Shown: positions 1 to 8,907 of the stretch, one piece after another
How positions within the stretch are numbered: the first letter of the stretch is position 1
Layout: each line of letters begins with the position of its first letter
NCBI GenBank assembly: GCA_002317595.1
Contig: DCHL01000057.1
Location: forward strand, 1-23,626
Origin: Lachnospiraceae bacterium UBA1753
GTDB taxonomy: Bacteria > Bacillota > Clostridia > Lachnospirales > Lachnospiraceae
Direction of reading: 5' to 3'
DNA length: 23,626 nt
The notes under the pieces: generated by a model
Databases searched by the model: none
Told to the model about the DNA's origin: nothing
What the model saw: the letters and a program-made list of their open reading frames with translations, nothing else
Position numbers and translations under genes: made by a program

Positions 1-378
1 AAGGAAGAGGTTGTCTCAATACCTGAAAGCAATATTTTTGTCCATCATGATGTGAAGAGGGTGTCAGATTACATGGGTAAGGCTGATCTTGCAATCACAT
101 CCCAGGGCCGTACGATTTATGAGCTTGCGAGCATGGGTGTTCCTGCGATTGTTATGGCGCAGAATGAGCGCGAGGCTGAGCATGTGTTTGCCGGAATCCA
201 GAATGGATTCATCAATCTTGGACTCGGTGAGAGGACGGATACTATCACGATTATCAAGACCATACAGTGGCTTATGGATACACCGAATGTGCGCCGAGAA
301 ATGAGGCAGCTCCAGCTTGCGAAGGAGTTTGCGAAGGGCCAGCAGAGAGTGCTGAACCTGATATTAAACGAGAAATAG
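1..378 (+). CDS. PseG/SpsG-like sugar-biosynthesis protein, C-terminal part (5' truncated)
   Basis: The reading frame is open from base 1 to the TAG at 376-378, so only the last ~125 residues are present. The segment DLAITSQGRTIYELASMGVP followed by QNEREAEHVFA and a GFINLGLG stretch resembles the C-terminal nucleotide-sugar-binding half of PseG/SpsG proteins (GT-B fold, UDP-sugar hydrolase or relative). In Firmicutes such domains are often fused behind a CMP-sugar cytidylyltransferase, which would make this the tail of a nonulosonic-acid (pseudaminic/legionaminic-type) or related activation enzyme. That fusion is inference because the N-terminus lies outside the window. An internal GTG at 52 could be misread as a start, but the frame extends upstream without a stop. 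The next gene starts 12 bases downstream, indicating one operon. Confidence 0.72.
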   Translation, partial: KEEVVSIPESNIFVHHDVKRVSDYMGKADLAITSQGRTIYELASMGVPAIVMAQNEREAEHVFAGIQNGFINLGLGERTDTITIIKTIQWLMDTPNVRREMRQLQLAKEFAKGQQRVLNLILNEK

Positions 379-390
379 AGTGGGATATTA

Positions 391-1608
391 ATGGAATATA
401 GTAATAAGCGCGTACTGCTTATCAATGTCACCTGTGGCTTTGGCAGTACGGGAAGAATTGTAAATGGAATATATGACGAGCTTACCGCCAGGGGCTGCGA
501 GTGTATGATAGCCTACGGCAGGGAAGACGCTACGGAAGGGTACAACGCCTACAGGATTGGTTCTGAGTTTGATGTGCGTCTGCATGGGGCACTGTCCAGG
601 ATTTCTGACAGGCACTGCTTCTACTCTTCCTCTGCGACGAGAAGGCTCCTTGATAAAATTGATGAATTTCAGCCGGATATCGTGCATCTCCACAATCTTC
701 ACGGCTATTACCTGAACGTACAGATTCTGTTTGACTACCTGCGCGAGACTGGAGTTACTGTAATCTGGACACTTCACGACTGCTGGCCCTTTACTGGGCA
801 CTGCACCCACTTCGAGTTTGTGGGCTGCAACAAGTGGCTGACGGGGTGTGACAGGTGTGAGCAGCTTAGGGAATATCCCAAGTCATTTCTGGCGGATGCC
901 TCTGCGCAGAATTATGAAGAGAAAAAACATCTGTTTACAGATATGCCGGACATGACGCTGGTGACTCCTTCCTTCTGGCTTAAGGGCAAGGTGGAGCAGT
1001 CCTTTATGTCGCAGTACCCTGTGAAGGTGGTTCCTAATGGAATTGATATCGAGCAGTTCCAGCCGACGGATTCTGACCTTAGGAAAAAATATGGCCTGAA
1101 GAACAAGTTCGTAGTCCTGGCTGCAGCTTATCCCTGGAGGGAGAGAAAGGGCTTTGATGAGTTCATAAAGCTCTCGAGGATACTTTCTGACAGGTATCAG
1201 ATTGTTATGGTGGGCCTCAAGGAAAAGCAGATGAAGAAGCTTCCTAAGAACATTATAGCGCTTCCTCGAACTAACACGATTCAGGGAATGGCTGCCTGGT
1301 ATACTGCGGCTGATGCGTACGTAAACCTGACTCTGGAGGATACCTTCCCTACAACCAATATCGAGGCACTGGCATGTGGTACACCTGTGGTCACCTACAA
1401 GGCCGGCGGAAGTCCGGAATGTGTCATAGAGGGCAAGTGCGGATATGTAGTGCCAAGAAGCAGCATCGAGGGTGTTGCGGCGGCACTTGACAAGATAAGA
1501 ACAGGCGAGGATATGTACGACAACTGTCTCGACAGGGCCTGGGAATACAGTAAGGAAAAGAGATACGGTCAGTATATTGACGATGTATATGAAGAAATTT
1601 TGTACTAA
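391..1608 (+). CDS. GT4-family glycosyltransferase (WcaL/colanic-acid type)
   Basis: A 405-residue soluble GT-B enzyme predicted to add a sugar from a nucleotide donor to the lipid-linked repeat unit on the cytoplasmic face. The N-terminus has VLLINVTCGFGSTGRIV, followed by PDIVHLHNLHGYYLN and WTLHDCWPFTGHC, an acceptor-side pattern common in capsule GT4 enzymes. The C-terminal donor half has VVPNGIDIEQF and EDTFPTTNIEALACGTPVV. In that last motif the usual E-x7-E appears as D-x7-E, which I believe is normal in this subfamily. The length is typical for GT4. The ATG at 391 is preceded by a GTGGGA-like site. The 3' end overlaps the start of the next gene, suggesting translational coupling. Donor and acceptor sugars cannot be read from the sequence. 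Confidence 0.88.
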   Translation: MEYSNKRVLLINVTCGFGSTGRIVNGIYDELTARGCECMIAYGREDATEGYNAYRIGSEFDVRLHGALSRISDRHCFYSSSATRRLLDKIDEFQPDIVHLHNLHGYYLNVQILFDYLRETGVTVIWTLHDCWPFTGHCTHFEFVGCNKWLTGCDRCEQLREYPKSFLADASAQNYEEKKHLFTDMPDMTLVTPSFWLKGKVEQSFMSQYPVKVVPNGIDIEQFQPTDSDLRKKYGLKNKFVVLAAAYPWRERKGFDEFIKLSRILSDRYQIVMVGLKEKQMKKLPKNIIALPRTNTIQGMAAWYTAADAYVNLTLEDTFPTTNIEALACGTPVVTYKAGGSPECVIEGKCGYVVPRSSIEGVAAALDKIRTGEDMYDNCLDRAWEYSKEKRYGQYIDDVYEEILY

Positions 1609-2935
1609 ATTCCAGAATTCAATATTGACGCTTATGCAGGCGGTTATATATGTCGGAAATTATCTGGCATTTTTCCTGCTGCTCGGACTGCGAAACAGGC
1701 ACCTGCTGGTTCTTTCAAGGACCTCGGTTGTAATTACCTTTTCCTGGGTAGTTGTCACCTTCCTTCTCACTGCAATTTACGGCAGGTTTGACGTGGGCGT
1801 GAGGAAGTCGCGGCCGATTATTACATCCCTGACTCTGACAACGCTGATGAACGATGTGGTCGCATATCTGCTTCTCAACATCATGAACAGGAATGAAGAT
1901 AACAACCAGACCTTCAAGCTTGAGTTCATTGGAATCCTCATTCTGATCATGGCGATTCAGCTACTTCTCATCACGCTCATGACCTATGCAGGCAACGGCT
2001 TCTTCTTCTGGGTGCAGGACCCTCAGAAGACGGTTATTGTGCTTGCGGACATGAAGGCTGAAAAGAGGCTTCGCCGTGTGATTGGCAGATTCCACAGACG
2101 CTACAGTGTTGAGAGGGTTGTGCTCTATGATTCCCCTGAGGTGGATGCGGCAATAAAGGAAGCGGACACAGTATTCCTCTATGACGTCCCGGTTAAGGAG
2201 AGGACTGACCTGGTGAACGAGTGTTATCGCAGGAGAAAAAATATCCACTTTAACCCTGAGATATCCGATATCCTCATCCAGTCTGCAAGACAGAATATGT
2301 TCGACGACACGGCTTTCCTGGCTTCGGAGGAGCATGCGATGAGCTTTGAGCAGCGAATTGCAAAGCGCCTTATAGACGTGATTATTTCTGTGATCGCCCT
2401 TGTTCTATCATCGCCGATATATCTGGTTGCAGCTATTCTTATAAAGAAATACGATGGCGGCCCTGTGTTTTTCAGACAGGAAAGGGCAACCCTTAATGGT
2501 AAGGTGTTCTCAATCTACAAGTTCAGGACTATGAAGGTGGACTCTGGTAACCGCTCGGTAACCAAGGACGATGACAGAATTACACCAATCGGTCACGTGC
2601 TAAGAAAATACAGGCTTGATGAGCTTCCTCAGTTCATCAACATCCTCAAGGGTGAGATGAGCGTGGTTGGACCAAGGCCTGAGATGCTTGAGAACGTGAA
2701 GGCATACACGGATGAGATGCCTGAGTTTAAGTACAGACTGCGCATGAAGGCAGGACTTACCGGATATGCACAGATTGTGGGCAAGTATAATACGACTTCC
2801 AGGGATAAGCTTATCCTGGATCTTCTGTATATAGAGAATTTTGGAGTGCTCAAGGATATCCAGCTGATATTCCAGACGGTGCTTGTTCTGCTGAAGGCAG
2901 ACGATTCCACGGAGGCTTTTGACGAAGAAGAATGA
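1583..2935 (+). CDS. Polyprenyl-phosphate sugar-1-phosphate transferase (initiating transferase)
   Basis: This is the likely committed step: transfer of a sugar-1-phosphate from a UDP-sugar to undecaprenyl phosphate. The N-terminal ~130 residues contain several hydrophobic segments. A Rossmann-like middle domain follows (around TVIVLADMKAEKRLRR), then one membrane helix (RLIDVIISVIALVLSSPIYL) and the catalytic domain. The catalytic domain has FFRQERATLNGKVFSIYKFRTM, the Asp-Glu pair of RLDELPQF near residues 346-347, and SVVGPRPE, all hallmarks of the bacterial sugar transferase family (WbaP/WcaJ type, ~450 residues). The start is uncertain: TTG 1577, ATG 1583 and ATG 1589 are in frame and none has a clear Shine-Dalgarno. 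All lie inside the end of the preceding gene, so coupled translation is likely. Substrate sugar is not determinable. Confidence 0.9.
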   Translation: MYMKKFCTKFQNSILTLMQAVIYVGNYLAFFLLLGLRNRHLLVLSRTSVVITFSWVVVTFLLTAIYGRFDVGVRKSRPIITSLTLTTLMNDVVAYLLLNIMNRNEDNNQTFKLEFIGILILIMAIQLLLITLMTYAGNGFFFWVQDPQKTVIVLADMKAEKRLRRVIGRFHRRYSVERVVLYDSPEVDAAIKEADTVFLYDVPVKERTDLVNECYRRRKNIHFNPEISDILIQSARQNMFDDTAFLASEEHAMSFEQRIAKRLIDVIISVIALVLSSPIYLVAAILIKKYDGGPVFFRQERATLNGKVFSIYKFRTMKVDSGNRSVTKDDDRITPIGHVLRKYRLDELPQFINILKGEMSVVGPRPEMLENVKAYTDEMPEFKYRLRMKAGLTGYAQIVGKYNTTSRDKLILDLLYIENFGVLKDIQLIFQTVLVLLKADDSTEAFDEEE

Positions 2936-4116
2936 TCATTACATTTTATTCAAATTATTTTAACCATCATCAGAAGGCCCTCTGCGAGGCACTTAATGCG
3001 ATTGACGAGGTGGAATTCTATTTCGTTGAGACTATGCCCATGGAGGATTTCCGAAAGGGAATGGGCTGGGGTGTCGACGAACTTCCGACGTACGTCATTC
3101 AGGCACACCTGTCTGAGGATATGAAAAGGGCTGCGATGGAGCTTGCGAGAACCAGCGATGTTGTTATTGTCGGAGATGCCCCTGAGTGGTATGTCGAGCA
3201 GAGAATAAAGGAAAATCAGCTCACCTTCAGGTATACCGAGCGGCCGATGAAGGAGGGGTGGATCAAGATGTTCATCCCGAGACTTGGAAAGAAATTTTAC
3301 AATATCCATTATAAAAACAGGGATAAGCAGCTCTATCTGCTTGGAGCGAGCGCATATGCCGCATACGATTACAGGCTCCTTCATTCCTACCCCGGAAAGT
3401 GCCTTAAGTTTGGCTATTTCCCTGTGGGCGAGTCCCTCTCTGAGGATGAAGTTCTTGGGTATAAAAATAATGAGCCTTCAGCTGACAATCCGCTTAAGAT
3501 TCTCTGGACGGGACGTTTCCTCAAACTCAAGAGGGCGGATCTTCTTTTGAAGGCGCTCAGGAAGGTAAGAGACAGAGGCATTAATTTTTCCCTGCAGATA
3601 GTTGGAAACGGAGAGGAAGAGAAGAGCCTTAAGGCACTTGTGTACGAAAATCGCCTCGATGACAGAATTTTCTTTATGAACTTCGTGAAGCCTCATGAGG
3701 TCAGGGAGATGATGGAGAAGGCTGATATCTATGTGATGACCAGCAACTTCCTTGAGGGCTGGGGCTCGGTTATTTATGAGGCGCTTTCGGCGGGCTGTGC
3801 CGTTGTTGCCAGCCATGCCTGCGGATGCAGTCCCTGGCTTGTGAAGAGTGGGAAGACGGGACTTCTATTCAAGAGCGGCTCTGTGGATTCGCTGGCTGAT
3901 AAGCTGGAGAAGTTCTTAACTGACGACACTCTTCGCAGGACCTGTCAGGAAGGGGCATACAGACAGATGAAGTCGATGTGGAACCCTGAGGTGGCAGCGC
4001 AGAGAATAGTTGATTTTTCAAAGGGAATTATGGCAGGAAAGCCTGTGGAATATGAGGATGGTCCTCTGAGCCAGGCACCTGTGCTTAAGAATAACTGGTA
4101 CGAGGATGGCAGATAA
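2932..4116 (+). CDS. GT4-family glycosyltransferase
   Basis: A 394-residue GT-B glycosyltransferase. The N-terminal half begins MIITFYSNYFNHHQKALCEA, a pattern seen in capsule glycosyltransferases, and includes SDVVIVGDAP. The donor-binding half has KILWTGRFLKLKRADLLLKA, LQIVGNGEEEKSL and LEGWGSVIYEALSAGCAVVA; the last contains the E-x7-E motif (EGWGSVIYE) of GT4 retaining enzymes. The start ATG overlaps the stop of the sugar transferase gene as ATGA, so translation is very likely coupled. It probably adds the second or third sugar of the repeat unit. The C-terminal ~25 residues after the last helix are poorly conserved in character and overlap the next gene's start by 11 bases. Confidence 0.88.
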   Translation: MIITFYSNYFNHHQKALCEALNAIDEVEFYFVETMPMEDFRKGMGWGVDELPTYVIQAHLSEDMKRAAMELARTSDVVIVGDAPEWYVEQRIKENQLTFRYTERPMKEGWIKMFIPRLGKKFYNIHYKNRDKQLYLLGASAYAAYDYRLLHSYPGKCLKFGYFPVGESLSEDEVLGYKNNEPSADNPLKILWTGRFLKLKRADLLLKALRKVRDRGINFSLQIVGNGEEEKSLKALVYENRLDDRIFFMNFVKPHEVREMMEKADIYVMTSNFLEGWGSVIYEALSAGCAVVASHACGCSPWLVKSGKTGLLFKSGSVDSLADKLEKFLTDDTLRRTCQEGAYRQMKSMWNPEVAAQRIVDFSKGIMAGKPVEYEDGPLSQAPVLKNNWYEDGR

Positions 4117-5236
4117 TAGAAAACCGATAATTGCATATCTGCTGGAGTATCCCCTGGATCTGCCGGGCGGTGCGCAGATGTCCACAGAGAGTCTCTGCAT
4201 GGGTCTCGTGGAAAATGGCGAGTTTGAGCCCGTGGTTGTGTGCCCGCATTTGCTCAGCAAGAAGGCGGAGGACTATCCCTTCAGAATCATGACCTATGAT
4301 ATGGGCGAGAAGAGGATTCCGAACCTGCTTATGAGAATCATGGCCTTCAGGCGGATTCTTGGGAAGTTAAAGCCTGAGATAGTCCACATCCAGATGCCGG
4401 AGTCGCTTATCACCTATGGCCTGTGCCTGAGAAAGTCCGGCAAGAGGGGCGGCAGCAAGCTTATTTTTACCGACAGGGGACTGTTCTACGGTTACAGAAA
4501 GCATTCCATGACTCTGATGCAGATGACGCTGAAGAAGGCGGACCTCATGCTGACGACGACGGAGTTTAACAGACAGATGTGGCTTGATGGCAGCAAGGTC
4601 AGGCCTATTGAGAAGGTTGCCAACACTATCAGTGAGAAATTCACGGCCTTTGACCCCTCGCTTCGCAAGGAGACAGGGGAGATGCTTACTCTTGGGCTTG
4701 CAGGAAGAATATGTGAGGAGAAGAACTGGCCCTTTGCGGTCTCTCTAATTCAGAAGATTGCACAGGCCGGCGTTAAATTCAAGGTTAATCTTGTACTCTC
4801 TGTGTTCGAGAAGGGCGACGATGAGCAGGTGAAAAAAATAATCGAGGGAATTACTGAGGCAATCGGTGAGGAGAACCTCGAATTTCACCAGGATTATTCT
4901 CAGCAGGAGATGCAGCGGTACTATTACGGTCTTGACATCTTCATCATGACATCGCAGTTTGAATCCTTCGGCAAGGCTGCTGTGGAGGCCATGAGCAGGG
5001 GCTGCGCAGTAATCTCCACAGAGGTTGGCGGACTTCCCGAGGTTGTGGGTCGCAAGGAGAATCTTTATACAGAAAATACACCTGAGATAGCCGTAGAATA
5101 TATAAAGCGTGCGGACAGGGACAGGGAGTTTCTGAAAGCAGAGCAGGAATATTTCCTCGCAAGGTTCAGGGATAATTTTTCCCAGGATAGATGCCTTAGG
5201 GATCATCTTGAGATATATAGAAGGAGCACACGATGA
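4106..5236 (+). CDS. GT4-family glycosyltransferase
   Basis: A 376-residue GT-B enzyme. The N-terminal PGGAQMSTESLCMGLVENG is the glycine-rich loop typical of GT4 proteins. LKPEIVHIQMPESL, LGLAGRICEEKNWPFA and FESFGKAAVEAMSRGCAVIS follow, the last carrying E-x7-E (ESFGKAAVE). The ATG at 4106 has a GAGG directly abutting it, too close to be a good ribosome-binding site, so coupling to the upstream gene through the 11-base overlap is the likelier mode. No later start would preserve the PGGAQ loop. With the two preceding GT4 genes it gives at least three transferases, consistent with a repeat unit of four or more sugars; that count is inference. Confidence 0.87.
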   Translation: MADNRKPIIAYLLEYPLDLPGGAQMSTESLCMGLVENGEFEPVVVCPHLLSKKAEDYPFRIMTYDMGEKRIPNLLMRIMAFRRILGKLKPEIVHIQMPESLITYGLCLRKSGKRGGSKLIFTDRGLFYGYRKHSMTLMQMTLKKADLMLTTTEFNRQMWLDGSKVRPIEKVANTISEKFTAFDPSLRKETGEMLTLGLAGRICEEKNWPFAVSLIQKIAQAGVKFKVNLVLSVFEKGDDEQVKKIIEGITEAIGEENLEFHQDYSQQEMQRYYYGLDIFIMTSQFESFGKAAVEAMSRGCAVISTEVGGLPEVVGRKENLYTENTPEIAVEYIKRADRDREFLKAEQEYFLARFRDNFSQDRCLRDHLEIYRRSTR

Positions 5237-6552
5237 GCTTATACGAAAAAATTGCAGCAGGGCAGGAGAAGATAGCCCTGGTAGGTCTCGGATATGTTGG
5301 AATGCCGATTGCGGTTGCCTTTGCCAGGAAGGTCAAGGTTGTCGGATTTGACATGAACGTACAGAAGATTGAGGCATACAAAAATGGAATCGACCCTACC
5401 AAGGAGGTGGGCGATGAGGCAATTTCAAAGACTACAGTTGAATTTACTGCAGATGAGACTAAGCTTCAGGAGGCAAAGTTCCATATTGTGGCTGTGCCTA
5501 CACCCATTAATCAGGATAAGACACCTGACCTGACCCCTGTTGAAGGAGCCAGCAGGACAGTCGGAAGGAACCTGACGCCTGGTTCAATCGTCGTGTATGA
5601 GTCGACTGTATACCCCGGAGTAACTGAGGATATCTGCGTTCCGATTCTCGAGAAGGAGTCTGGACTTAAGTGCGGCGTTGACTTCAAGGTAGGTTACTCG
5701 CCAGAGAGAATTAATCCTGGCGACAAGGTTCACCGCCTGGAAAATATTAAGAAGATTGTTTCTGGAATGGATGAGGAGTCCCTCGAGGAGATTGCCAGGG
5801 TTTACGAGCTTGTAATTGAGGTCGGAGTTCACCGTGCATCTTCTATCAAGGTCGCTGAGGCGGCCAAGGTTGTGGAGAACAGCCAGAGGGATATCAACAT
5901 TGCGTTCATCAACGAGCTTGCAATGGCTTTTGACAAGATGGGAATCGATACCCGCGAGGTAATCGAGGCAATGAACACCAAGTGGAACGCACTTGGCTTC
6001 TATCCCGGTCTTGTTGGTGGACACTGCATTGGTGTTGACCCATATTACTTTGTATACGAGGCTGAGCGCCTTGGATATCATTCGCAGATTATTTCGGCAG
6101 GCCGCCGTGTTAACGATGATATGCCCCTGTTTGTGGCAGAGAAGACAGTAAGGCAGCTTGTTCTTGCTGGCAAGAAGGTCAGGGATGCAAAGGTGGTATT
6201 CTTCGGTGCTACTTTTAAGGAAAACTGCCCTGATGTAAGGAACTCTAAGATTATGGAGGTCTATGCACATATTAAGGACTATGGAATTGAGCCCCTGATT
6301 GCAGACCCCAACGCTGATGCCAGCGACCTTGAGCGGACATATGGCTGCTCACTGACAGCTCTTTCTGAGATTAAGGATGCCGACTGCATTATTCTTGGAG
6401 TTGCCCATGATGTATTCAAGAAGATGACGATGGATGAGCTGGATGCATACTTTGGTGATATGCCATCATCAGAGAAGGTCATTATAGATGTTAAGAGCAT
6501 TCTCGACAGGGAAGAAGTCGAGAAGCGTGGTTATTCTTACTGGAGATTATAG
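5233..6552 (+). CDS. UDP-N-acetylhexosamine 6-dehydrogenase (TviB/WbpO type)
   Basis: A 439-residue NAD-dependent UDP-sugar dehydrogenase that oxidises C6 of a UDP-HexNAc to a uronic acid. The N-terminal Rossmann motif is IALVGLGYVGMPIA near residues 14-27. VVYESTVYPGVTEDICVP and VGYSPERINPGD are characteristic of the TviB/WbpO/WbpA group rather than of plain UDP-glucose dehydrogenases. The catalytic cysteine lies in GGHCIGVDPYY (Cys265). The C-terminal UDP-binding part has FGATFKENCPDVRNSK. A strong AAGGAG site lies six bases before the ATG, which overlaps the upstream stop as ATGA. The product is probably a UDP-GalNAcA or UDP-GlcNAcA donor, making the polymer acidic. Which HexNAc is used is not certain from motifs alone. 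Confidence 0.9.
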   Translation: MSLYEKIAAGQEKIALVGLGYVGMPIAVAFARKVKVVGFDMNVQKIEAYKNGIDPTKEVGDEAISKTTVEFTADETKLQEAKFHIVAVPTPINQDKTPDLTPVEGASRTVGRNLTPGSIVVYESTVYPGVTEDICVPILEKESGLKCGVDFKVGYSPERINPGDKVHRLENIKKIVSGMDEESLEEIARVYELVIEVGVHRASSIKVAEAAKVVENSQRDINIAFINELAMAFDKMGIDTREVIEAMNTKWNALGFYPGLVGGHCIGVDPYYFVYEAERLGYHSQIISAGRRVNDDMPLFVAEKTVRQLVLAGKKVRDAKVVFFGATFKENCPDVRNSKIMEVYAHIKDYGIEPLIADPNADASDLERTYGCSLTALSEIKDADCIILGVAHDVFKKMTMDELDAYFGDMPSSEKVIIDVKSILDREEVEKRGYSYWRL

Positions 6553-8024
6553 TGGGAAAAAATAATACCTCTAACGAAAAACCCTCTGCCTTCAGTGGGT
6601 TTTTACGTTATTTTTACGGAAATTTTGTAGTCCTCATTCTGGGATTTATCTCGGTTCCCCTGATTACCCGTTTTATGACGGATGAGCAGTATGGAAGAAC
6701 CGGAATGTTCACCAGTGCAGTGACTGTCATTTATATTTTTGCCATTCTTGGAATGGACCAGACATACATCAGGTACTATTACAAGGAGGGAGTGGATAGG
6801 CACGACCTTATGAAGCGGTGCCTCCTGCCTGCACTTGCGATAGTCGGAGTGCTGTGCGCTCTGTATGCTGTACTTTCGGGGCCTGCCAATGACTTTCTGT
6901 TTGGCGAGCGCGGTATTGACCTCACGATTCTCGTAATTGCATACACGGTTATATCTGTGTTTGAGAGATTTCTGTTTCTTGATATCAGGATGTCGCAGAA
7001 TGGTAAGCTCTATTCCAATCTTAACATTCTCTCGAAGATTCTCTATATTGCATTCATTCTGTTGTTCTTCGCCATGCTCGGAGACAATTACAGGGTTGTG
7101 ATGCTTGCCATGACACTGTCGCTGGGCCTTGTCACCTTTGGGATTGGTGTCAGGTATTTAGGGAATCAGAGGCGCGGCCTGGCAGAAGCATCACTTCCAA
7201 GATACGAGTTAAGCCAGCGTGAGCTGATTAAGTATGGCATGCCCTTTATACTCGTACTTCTGATGGAGTGGCTCCTGTCCTCCTGTGATAAGTGGGCGCT
7301 GAGAGTATGGTCAGGCTATGGTGAACTTGGTATCTACAATTCTGCCATGAACATAATGTCCATACTGCTTACCTTCAAGGCAACCTTCGTCGCGTTCTGG
7401 TCGCCGGTGGCAATGGAGAAATATGAGAATGACAGTTATGAAAATTGCAAGGCGTTTTTTAAGTCTGCATTTAACATTACCAGATTCTACTGTGTGTGTG
7501 CCGGATTTGGGCTAATTCTGTTTAAGGATATTATTGTATATCTGCTCGGTGCTGATTTCAGAAGGGCAGTTCATGTCATTCCTTTCCTGACGTTGATGCC
7601 TATTTTTTCAATTCTATTTGAGATAACAAACCAGGGTATCAAATTCACGAAGAAGAACAGGTACCTGAATTATGCATCTGCAGTTGCTATCATCTGCAAT
7701 GTGGCAGGAAATGCACTTCTCGTCCCTAAGCTTGGTGGGGCTGGAGCAGCTCTTGCGACTGGTGTGACATATATGGCTTACTTTGCAATTGGATCCTTCT
7801 TCGCTGAGAAATGCTATAAGGTGGGCTATGAGAATGTAAAGACTGTGGTATATGCAGTAATGCTCATGGGATATGCGTGTCTTGCAACCTTTACGGAAGG
7901 TTATTTGATTCCTGCGGTGGCCGGCATTGTAGGTCTTGCTGTGGTGATTGCTGCTGATTATAAGGTGCTCCTTGTGAGCATTGAGTATGTTGTTGGAGTG
8001 TTTAAGAAGAAAACAAAGGCTTAG
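6552..8024 (+). CDS. wzx: Wzx-type polysaccharide flippase
   Basis: A 490-residue polytopic membrane protein with about 12-14 hydrophobic segments, the size and character of the polysaccharide biosynthesis/MATE-like flippase family. The N-terminus (FLRYFYGNFVVLILGFISVP followed by LITRFMTDEQYGRTGMF) is typical of Wzx proteins. It would move the undecaprenyl-linked repeat unit to the outer face of the membrane. The start is a GTG sharing one base with the upstream TAG (TAGTG), with a GGAG six bases before it. It lies between nucleotide-sugar and membrane assembly genes, as expected. Substrate specificity cannot be judged from the sequence. Confidence 0.9.
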   Translation: MGKNNTSNEKPSAFSGFLRYFYGNFVVLILGFISVPLITRFMTDEQYGRTGMFTSAVTVIYIFAILGMDQTYIRYYYKEGVDRHDLMKRCLLPALAIVGVLCALYAVLSGPANDFLFGERGIDLTILVIAYTVISVFERFLFLDIRMSQNGKLYSNLNILSKILYIAFILLFFAMLGDNYRVVMLAMTLSLGLVTFGIGVRYLGNQRRGLAEASLPRYELSQRELIKYGMPFILVLLMEWLLSSCDKWALRVWSGYGELGIYNSAMNIMSILLTFKATFVAFWSPVAMEKYENDSYENCKAFFKSAFNITRFYCVCAGFGLILFKDIIVYLLGADFRRAVHVIPFLTLMPIFSILFEITNQGIKFTKKNRYLNYASAVAIICNVAGNALLVPKLGGAGAALATGVTYMAYFAIGSFFAEKCYKVGYENVKTVVYAVMLMGYACLATFTEGYLIPAVAGIVGLAVVIAADYKVLLVSIEYVVGVFKKKTKA

Positions 8025-8025
8025 T

Positions 8026-8907
8026 ATGAGTATCAGGGCGAAGAACATCATAAGAAAGTTAATATTGTACATCTGCCTTCTGGCTCTTATGGCTGTGGCT
8101 CTGTTTATCTCATCTGGCAAGGTGCGCCTTGTTATGGGGGCGCTTACCGTTGCCGTTCTTATTTTTTCCATTGTTATTAATAAGCTAAGCGAAAGGATAA
8201 GAAGAACGGCGGTATTTGCTGTGGTGACTATCTGCATCCTGCTGAATGCATTCTACAATGTGAGAAACCTGGGAAAGCTTCTTCCTATGAGCATGACGAC
8301 AAACCAGATGATATATCAGGAGATGAATGCCGAGGAGAAATCCCTTCCAGATGCTTACCTTAGGGACCTGATTAAGGATAAGACAATTATTGTGAGGAAC
8401 GATGTGAAGACCTATGATCAGTACGATGAGGAAGAGGACGAGGAGCTCAGAGGGAATCATTTTAGGAGATGGTACTATGTGGATAACGATTACGTACGTT
8501 ATTTTAAGGAGTACTCGAGAAATGTTGAGTTTGATGAGGAGATTCCTCCTTACAAGGGCCTTACGAAGTTCATGAATTCCTTTAGAGAAAGCCATCAGGA
8601 AGTTCCGTATGATTTGGGTTATTCAAATGATATGCTCAGATATTCATTTATTCTAAATAAAGAAGGAATTCAGGAGTCGGGATATTTCTGGTATTCCTGG
8701 TACTACCATACATTCTCTGAAGAAAAGGAAAGATACCTGATGATTAGAATCTTTAATAAGGAAGAATGTGAGAATGCCGACCGCCTTTGTGCTATATGGG
8801 ACCATCTGGGAAGACTTACCCTGATGACAGAGGATTATTATAAGAATACATTCAGACCGTCATACGATGAGTATTTTAATGCTATGAATCAGGAGGTGGA
8901 GAAATGA
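8026..8907 (+). CDS. Unrecognised membrane-anchored protein with charged extracytoplasmic domain
   Basis: A 293-residue protein that I do not recognise. The first ~75 residues hold about three hydrophobic segments (LILYICLLALMAVALFI, LVMGALTVAVLIFSIVI and TAVFAVVTICILLNAFY). The rest is hydrophilic, rich in Asp, Glu, Tyr and Trp, including an acidic DEEEDEEL run and aromatic stretches such as FWYSWYYHTF. The ATG at 8026 is chosen over the in-frame TTG at 7981 because an AAAGG lies just upstream and the TTG would extend deep into the flippase gene. It starts one base after the flippase stop and overlaps the next gene by 4 bases (ATGA), so it is co-translated with the assembly genes. A role in polymer assembly or modification is suggested by position only. 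Base composition looks more AT-rich than the genes before it. Confidence 0.75.
   Translation: MSIRAKNIIRKLILYICLLALMAVALFISSGKVRLVMGALTVAVLIFSIVINKLSERIRRTAVFAVVTICILLNAFYNVRNLGKLLPMSMTTNQMIYQEMNAEEKSLPDAYLRDLIKDKTIIVRNDVKTYDQYDEEEDEELRGNHFRRWYYVDNDYVRYFKEYSRNVEFDEEIPPYKGLTKFMNSFRESHQEVPYDLGYSNDMLRYSFILNKEGIQESGYFWYSWYYHTFSEEKERYLMIRIFNKEECENADRLCAIWDHLGRLTLMTEDYYKNTFRPSYDEYFNAMNQEVEK

Noticed and set aside
5584..6270. 228-codon minus-strand open frame
   Set aside because: Shadow of the UDP-sugar dehydrogenase gene, with no domain or start signals.
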